From Cannabis sativa (lineage: Eukaryota; Streptophyta; Magnoliopsida; Rosales; Cannabaceae), in contig NC_083602.1 of NCBI RefSeq assembly GCF_029168945.1, positions 32,041,323 through 32,105,322 of the forward strand: a DNA stretch of 64,000 nucleotides. The letters are read 5' to 3'. The notes under the pieces were generated by a model. It had not been told where the DNA came from. It searched no databases and worked only from the letters and a program-made list of their open reading frames with translations. Within the stretch, counting starts at the first letter, position 1, and each line of letters starts with the position of its first letter. The position numbers and the translations under genes were made by a program. Of the stretch, positions 58,681 through 64,000 are shown one piece after another.

Positions 58681-59798
58681 TGAAAAACCGTATTTTTGCA
58701 AATGTCAGTTGTATATAAGAAAATATAAAAACTGTAAGCGTTTGCAGCAGTAGAAAGTAATTCTGCTACAGCAAAACAGAACAGGCAGAATATAAAATAT
58801 TTTGCAGAAAAATAAATAACTTGACACAAGAGATTTATACGTGGTATCAGTGTTCTCACGAACACTCCTAGTCCACGGGGCCACGCCCAGAGAATGAAAT
58901 CAATTAATAAAGTATCAAATTTATAAAGACAATTGACTTAAACAAGTTTAGACTCCCTCTAAAGTATTGATGCAATCCTTTGTAATCCACTTTATGAATC
59001 TGACTTCTTGAAACACCTTCAAGCCCGAACTCCCTTCGTCTTTGAAGTGTGAGTGCTTACTTCCTCCCGAAGTAAGGCTTCAGCAAGTCTTCTCCCGAAG
59101 ACCAAGTGCTTACTTCCTCCCGAAGTAAGGCTTTATCAAGTCTTCTCCCGAAGACCAATCTCTTGTTCAGTCAAGTAGTTCTTCACAACCTCTAGGACAG
59201 AGTAAGAACATAAATAGACAACTAGAACCTAGATGAACAACTAGGCTCTCACAAAACAAAGAAACACTCTTCTCTTTAAAAGATAAATTTAAAAAATGAA
59301 TAATGGAAGAGCTAATTCGAATGGTTGCTCTCTAGGCTCTATTTATAGAACATAGAAACCAAAGAGGCAACCACAAGTTCGAATCTACAGCTGTACAAAA
59401 ACTTTCCTAAGAAAACACGATCTGCTACATCAGAATCGGATGCTGACGCAGCAGATCTGACCAGAAACGGGAAACTTATTAAAACCGGGTCCGATCTTCT
59501 ATCAATGCTTGAATCCTGCCAAAAACAGATTAGATATTCTGATTGTATCAAGATACAATCGAAATCAATAAGGAAAAGGCAATAATCAAAGTTTCCCTAA
59601 AAAAGACAACTTTCCAAAAGAGAAGGAATTTTCTTTCAACAAAGGAAAGTTCAGCTGAAAGTGCAATTTTCCAAACAAGGAAAAGAGCAACTACAATCCG
59701 AATTTATAAGGCAAGAAATCAAATATGAATGCACAACAATCTTACCATAAAATAAAAAAATTATTTTGTCAACTAACTTGCTAAAAAAAGACTTTACA
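58681..59798 (-). repeat. SIRE-2 5' LTR, short form
   Basis: 1118 bp. Minus-strand start TGTAAAGTC at 59798, end GGTTTTTCA at 58681. It lacks the ~285 bp that precede TGTAAAGTC in the other three SIRE LTRs, and starts exactly at the TG after the internal purine tract. Confidence 0.9.
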
Positions 59799-59965
59799 TA
59801 AAAAATTTTGAAATTAATTTTTTTTTTTTTCAAATTTTGATTCTCAAATAAAAAATTAAAAAGTAAAAATAATTTTATAAAAGATATTTTTGAAAAATAT
59901 TTTTACTTTTTTAATTATAAAATAGAAAACTGATTAAAAAAATATTACTAAAAATACCTGTAATT

Positions 59966-61349
59966 AATTTTGAGTTCTTAATTAAAATCTTATTATGCTG
60001 TTGACTAGAATTAAGTTGGAGGTTGGTTTTTCCTTTTCATCTGTTTGATAATCACAAAATATGTGACTCAAACTCTTTATAAAATTACTTTTTTAATAAT
60101 AAAAAACTTAAATTATTTATGTGTTTTTATTGAACAAACATAACCTATATTTAAAAAAAAAAGAAAAAACATTTAAGAAAATTAAAAGAACATCAACCTC
60201 ACTTACCCGCCATTATTACAGCTTTACAGTTTACCGTTAACGGCAAGTCTTTCATTGTTCTCTGTAAAAAAGTGTGCAACAAACTACCAGGCCAAAATCC
60301 ACTGCACCGAACTCCATTCTACTAAACTAAGTCACTCAACCAATATTTGACACGTGATCGCAACAACAACAGTGTTGGCTGACCAGCCTGCCATGTCAGC
60401 ATCTTTAGATTTGATGCATTGTAGACAATTAATTCATGTTCTTCTTACCTTACCTTTAGTCAAACTTAAGGTAAATAAATTAAGAAAGAGTAGTGACTAG
60501 AGTGACTACTGGGACCAAGAAACACCCATTGAGATTTTTCTCTCTCCTGTTCCACTTTTGCCCCTCAAAGTCATCACGCTCCTCTCTCTCTGGTCTGCAA
60601 AAAAAAAAAAAAACTTTACAGTTCAGTTTTTAGATCTAAGACCAACCAAAAAGAATATCTCTGAAGAAACAAAACATAATTATTTAAATTTAATTGTTAT
60701 TATATTAAGTGAGGCCCTTGAACTGTACATGAACTTATATCACCTCTTATTCTGGGTCATTAGAGTGTTCAATCATTGAAAGTAACTCATATCCAACTTG
60801 CTTTTTTTTCCCTTTTATTTTATTTTTTTTTCATCTGGGCTTTTCAAACTTTTTCTTGGTTTATTTTGTTTCTCAACCTCTTGGCTGCTTTTTTTTAATA
60901 GAAAAATGCATTTTTATTGATCAGCAATTCCTTTTGGGTATGATCTAGGGTTCTTGGAACTCTTAAATTTTGATATATTTTAATGGAATGTTTTAGTTTC
61001 CATTACTAGTACCTAAAGTGCTTTATGGGATTCCTTCATATGGATTCAAGTGTGTCAGTTTTTGGGAAGTAATAAATGCTTCAATTAATAGTCTGTCATC
61101 GTTATTTTGTTAAATGTTCATAAACTGTTTTGACCTCTTTTCTCTGTTTGAAGTTACAAACTTTATAGTCTTGTTAAACAGAGTATATAAACTTCTTCAG
61201 TTTCTGCTTTTCTTTTTTGGGGTAAAGCTTACGCAAAGTGATCTTCTTTCTTCTCAGTCTCTGTCTGTATTTATATATAATATATATATATATATATATT
61301 CCAATTCTTTTAAAGGGTGTCCAACTGTTTGTTCTAAGTTCTCTGAGAA
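59966..61349 (+). promoter_or_regulatory. Kinesin gene 5' region
   Basis: No ORF of note. 60234-60243 is the palindrome CCGTTAACGG, carrying the AACGG core of plant M-phase (MSA, MYB3R-binding) elements on both strands. acttacccgcc at 60201 resembles an E2F-type site. CT-rich leader-like DNA lies at 60536-60600, and a (TA)n tract at 61275-61299. An in-frame stop (61344-61346) lies two codons before the chosen ATG. A 5' UTR intron is possible between 60600 and 61349. Confidence 0.45.
61275..61299. repeat. (TA)n microsatellite upstream of kinesin
   Basis: About 12 TA units in the probable 5' UTR. A second (TA)n tract (61571-61588) begins just after the exon 1 donor. Confidence 0.85.
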
Positions 61350-64000
61350 ATGTTCATTTCAACTGAAATTGAACAGATCTCATTGCCTTCAGTCAACGTA
61401 AAAGAGTCCTTCAAATCATCTCCCATGGAAGCAAATCCAGTTTCCCCTGATGGGTTCCCATTAGATTCTGAATCTCCTCCTCTTTCTACCATCCATACAG
61501 ACGTAAGTATTTTACCCGAGTACGAGAAGAGCGGGCTCCTTCAGTCCATATCAGACCTTGAAGGTAGAATATATATATATATATATATAAATATATAAAT
61601 ATATGTATTTTCCAATATTATTCGATTACTTTACACATTGGAGTTCATCTCCATTATACTAAAATATAAACCGTATTGCTTTAATAGGAGAAATTGAACA
61701 GTTGAGGCTAAAGCACAGATTGTGGAATGAGAAGCGGAGAGAAGCATTGAATAAGATACTAGACATCAAAGGTAGTAGATTTTGGTTTTCTTTTTTTTTT
61801 TTTTTTCGCAAAGTGGTAGTAGATATTGGTTAGTTTAGTGATCAGGTTATTAAAGATTACATGGGTATTTTTAATCTGCTTTAAATCTCTCTGTGGAACA
61901 AAATTTTCAGGCACCATTCGAGTGTTTTCTCGAGTTCGGCCATTCCTTGCTGTGGAAAGACGAAAAATTCCAGAACCTATTTCAATTGGAACAGAGAAGA
62001 TTACAGTGAAGTCAGCTGGAGTTAAGAAGGAGTTTGAATTTGACAAGGTCTTTCCTCAAGAAGTAAACCAAGGTGAGAGTCCAAAATCAAGCCTATTTTT
62101 CTCTTAGTTTTCCTTTTCACGTTTAATATTGTAGCAGTGAGAGATAATTCTGCTTAAAAACACTTCAGGTGATGTTTTTGCTGAGGTGGAACCAATTCTG
62201 AGATCTGCACTAGATGGCTATAACGTATCTGTTTTAGCATATGGTCAAACTGGCACAGGCAAGACCTTTACAATGGTTAGTAATGGAGGCTTTTAAAATG
62301 AGTTATTGTTGCATTGAAGTGGCGGCAAATTCAATCATTGGCTTTTAAATGAAAACTGTTTTTGAAATGAATCTGCAGGATGGCACCAATGAGCAGCCGG
62401 GGATCATTCCCCGAGCTCTAAAGGAGCTCTTTCGCCAAGCCTCGTTGGAAGGTGAAAACCTCAAAGTTTCCATGAGTATGTTGGAGGTTTACATGGGCAG
62501 CCTTAGAGATCTACTCGCTCCAAGGCCAACTTCTAGAGTCTATGAACCTGTTACTAGAAGGTAAGACTAAGTAAAATCTGTTTGTTTTGTATACCAGTCC
62601 TTGCAGAAGATGACTGAGCCAGAGGGTTATCTATGATTTGACTATTTGGTTGCAGCAATCTCAACATTCAAACAGATCCAAAGGGGGGTGTGGAAATTGA
62701 AGGGCTTACAGAAGTGCAAATCCTTGATTATGCTAAAGCCAAATGGTGGTACAACAAGGGGAAGCGAGCTCGATCTACTTCATGGACAAATGTCAATGAA
62801 ACATCCAGCAGGTCTCACTGGTGGGTTCAAGATCTTGTTATTTATCTCAGAAAAGTTCATTGCAGTTATTTAGTTTGACAGTCACATTATCTGTTTAGCT
62901 TTATATATCTAGCTTAACAAGGATAACCATATTCCGGCATGGCAATGGAGCTGGAGCTAAAACAGAACTAAGCAAACTGTGGATGGTTGACCTTGGAGGA
63001 AGTGAACGACTATTAAAAACAGGAGCTAGTGGGCTAACACTTGATGAAGGCAGGGCTATAAATCTTTCTCTTTCAGCTTTGGGGGATGTTATTGCTGCTC
63101 TAAGAAGGAAGCGTGGTCATGTTCCATACAGGTAATTAACTAACTTTGTACTTTGATTGTCAGCTTTAGCTTTTACTCTTCTTCTTCTTTTAAATAAAGA
63201 TGAAATCTTTAAGAAGAACCTATCAGATATGCACATGGATTGCTCTTCTGTCATGCTCCTTTTTCTGCTGATCCAACTGTCTTACCTAATTTTATTGTGT
63301 GGTATCTCTATGGTTGCAGGAATAGTAAACTAACTCAAATTCTCAAGGACTCATTAGGTAAGAAAGCTTTTTATGCAGCCATTATAGACCATCTTATGAA
63401 ACAGCTTATGATAATTATAAGCTGCCCTTGAATTATTTGTTACAGGCGATGCATCGAAGGTGTTGATGCTTGTTCATGTCAGCCCATGTGAAGAAGATGT
63501 TGGAGAGACAATATGTTCTTTGTGCTTTGCAAAAAGAGCAAGAGCGGTAGAATACAACAGAGAACAAGTGGAGGTACATTAATGTCTCTTTTCTTTTTCT
63601 ATTCAAATATGCATGATCAATAATCAATGTTCATAACTCCTAGCAAATTTACTTTAGGATCTGAAGAAACAAAAAGAGAAAAGAATCCATGACCTTGAAG
63701 AGTGTATGAGAGAAGCTGAAGAAGAATGCCAGAAAGTTAAGAAGCAGATACAGAAAGTTGAATTCATACTAAATGAGAACAAAAAGCTGTACTCAAACAC
63801 TGAACAACCACTTGAACATGAAGAAGAAGAAGAAATAGTTCTTTTGAGTCCAAAACAAGATCTAAAGAAAGTAAAAGAACCCCATAAAGAAACTAGAAGA
63901 ATCATTTCTGGTTCATTGCCAAGGTTCATGACTTCAACAGTAGCCAGCCGCGAAAGGCAGAGCGCGGCTGAAAGAGAAATTATTGGAAGAGCAAGAATTC
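61350..64000 (+). CDS. KIN-14-family kinesin, N-proximal motor, partial (10 exons seen)
   Basis: Exons: 61350-61563, 61688-61771, 61911-62072, 62169-62275, 62379-62560, 62656-62820, 62913-63131, 63320-63357, 63446-63573, 63658->64000. All introns are GT-AG and the frame is continuous for 547 residues. Motor domain about residues 100-430: [12 protein letters not shown] start, P-loop [13 protein letters not shown] (177-189), switch [11 protein letters not shown] (295-304), switch [12 protein letters not shown] (Gly for the usual Ala), [17 protein letters not shown], then [14 protein letters not shown] short helix (residues ~70-98: [20 protein letters not shown]) lies where the KIN-14 neck joins the motor. 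After the motor comes a charged coiled coil (from 434: [20 protein letters not shown]), then an acidic stretch and a basic tail. The motor start (GxIRVFxRVRP) and neck fit the minus-end-directed KIN-14 class; the subgroup letter is uncertain. The start could instead be Met at 61425. Confidence 0.94.

Larger units (their letters stand above)
50531..59798 (-). mobile_element. SIRE-2: SIRE-like copia, LTR-internal-LTR-internal arrangement
   Basis: On the minus strand: 5' LTR 58681-59798, primer-binding site 58667-58678 (TGGTATCAGAGC), gag and pol to 53802, post-pol, 3' LTR 50741-52157. Then, unexpectedly, a second primer-binding site (50727-50738) and the first ~200 bp of gag follow, breaking off at 50531. 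This is the structure of a retrotransposon tandem sharing one LTR, truncated on one side. Same family as SIRE-1 and overall very similar. No target duplication, as expected from truncation. Confidence 0.92.
50270..59965. mobile_element. MITE (same family as 8883-9374) split by SIRE-2
   Basis: 50270-50530 matches the reverse complement of the right half of the 8883 MITE (atgaaagtaaaattt; aaccacttttgttg; aaaagtgtgttctataac). 59799-59965 matches its left half (gaaaaatatttttac; aaactgattaaaaaaatatt). About 100 bp of the MITE centre is missing at the SIRE-2 edges. Confidence 0.7.

Noticed and set aside
63240..63431. Separate ORF between kinesin exons
   Set aside because: It reads through an intron into exon 8; splice sites and motor homology support the exon structure instead.

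Overview
This is a window of plant nuclear DNA, almost certainly from a dicot. It is AT-rich and has GT-AG introns. It contains two single-copy genes set in layers of transposable elements: Ty1/copia, Ty3/gypsy, LINE, hAT, a Cassandra-type TRIM and several MITEs. I cannot name the species from sequence alone. Nothing bacterial, viral or CRISPR-like is present.

Host genes. (1) 9572-12892 (+) encodes a complete two-exon N-alpha-acetyltransferase of the NAA50 type (170 aa), split by a 2.8 kb intron that carries its own duplication and an AT-rich inverted-repeat element. (2) 61350-64000 (+) holds the first ten coding exons of a KIN-14-type kinesin with an N-proximal motor domain. The gene runs off the right edge.

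Layout. 1-1886: 3' part of a LINE (minus). 1887-2776: a very short Cassandra-like TRIM whose LTRs carry a 5S rRNA-derived domain. 2777-4997: end of a copia element plus its 1.9 kb LTR (family 'TGTTGG...CCAACA', called LTR-T here). 5.1-9.4 kb: a series of MITE-like elements, some nested. 9.5-12.9 kb: NAA50. 13.1-16.3 kb: a decayed hAT transposon (minus). 16.3-48.3 kb: a tandem duplication (D1, D2; about 5.2 kb ancestral unit) of gypsy-derived sequence. The two units are now separated by a 19.6 kb stack of copia insertions: an LTR-T element with internal DNA, inside its right LTR a solo LTR-T, and inside that a full SIRE-like copia element (SIRE-1, 29133-38523). D2 took a further solo LTR-T. 48.35-48.9 kb: LINE ORF1 fragment. 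49.7-50.25 kb: hAT-type MITE. 50.5-59.8 kb: a second SIRE-like copy (SIRE-2, minus) inside another MITE. 60-64 kb: kinesin promoter and gene.

The most informative observations are these. Perfect 5-bp target-site duplications resolve four nested or independent LTR insertions. An empty-site/filled-site pair in D1/D2 dates one insertion after the duplication. The SIRE family has two polypurine tracts about 285 bp apart, giving two LTR lengths. SIRE-2 has the order LTR-internal-LTR-internal. Differences between otherwise near-identical SIRE copies, including many ORF-breaking frameshifts, fall strikingly on CAG/CTG trinucleotides. That pattern looks more like consensus or base-calling error at CHG-methylated sites than like mutation. 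I found no convincing new cellular system; the interest is in retroelement structure and in assembly quality.
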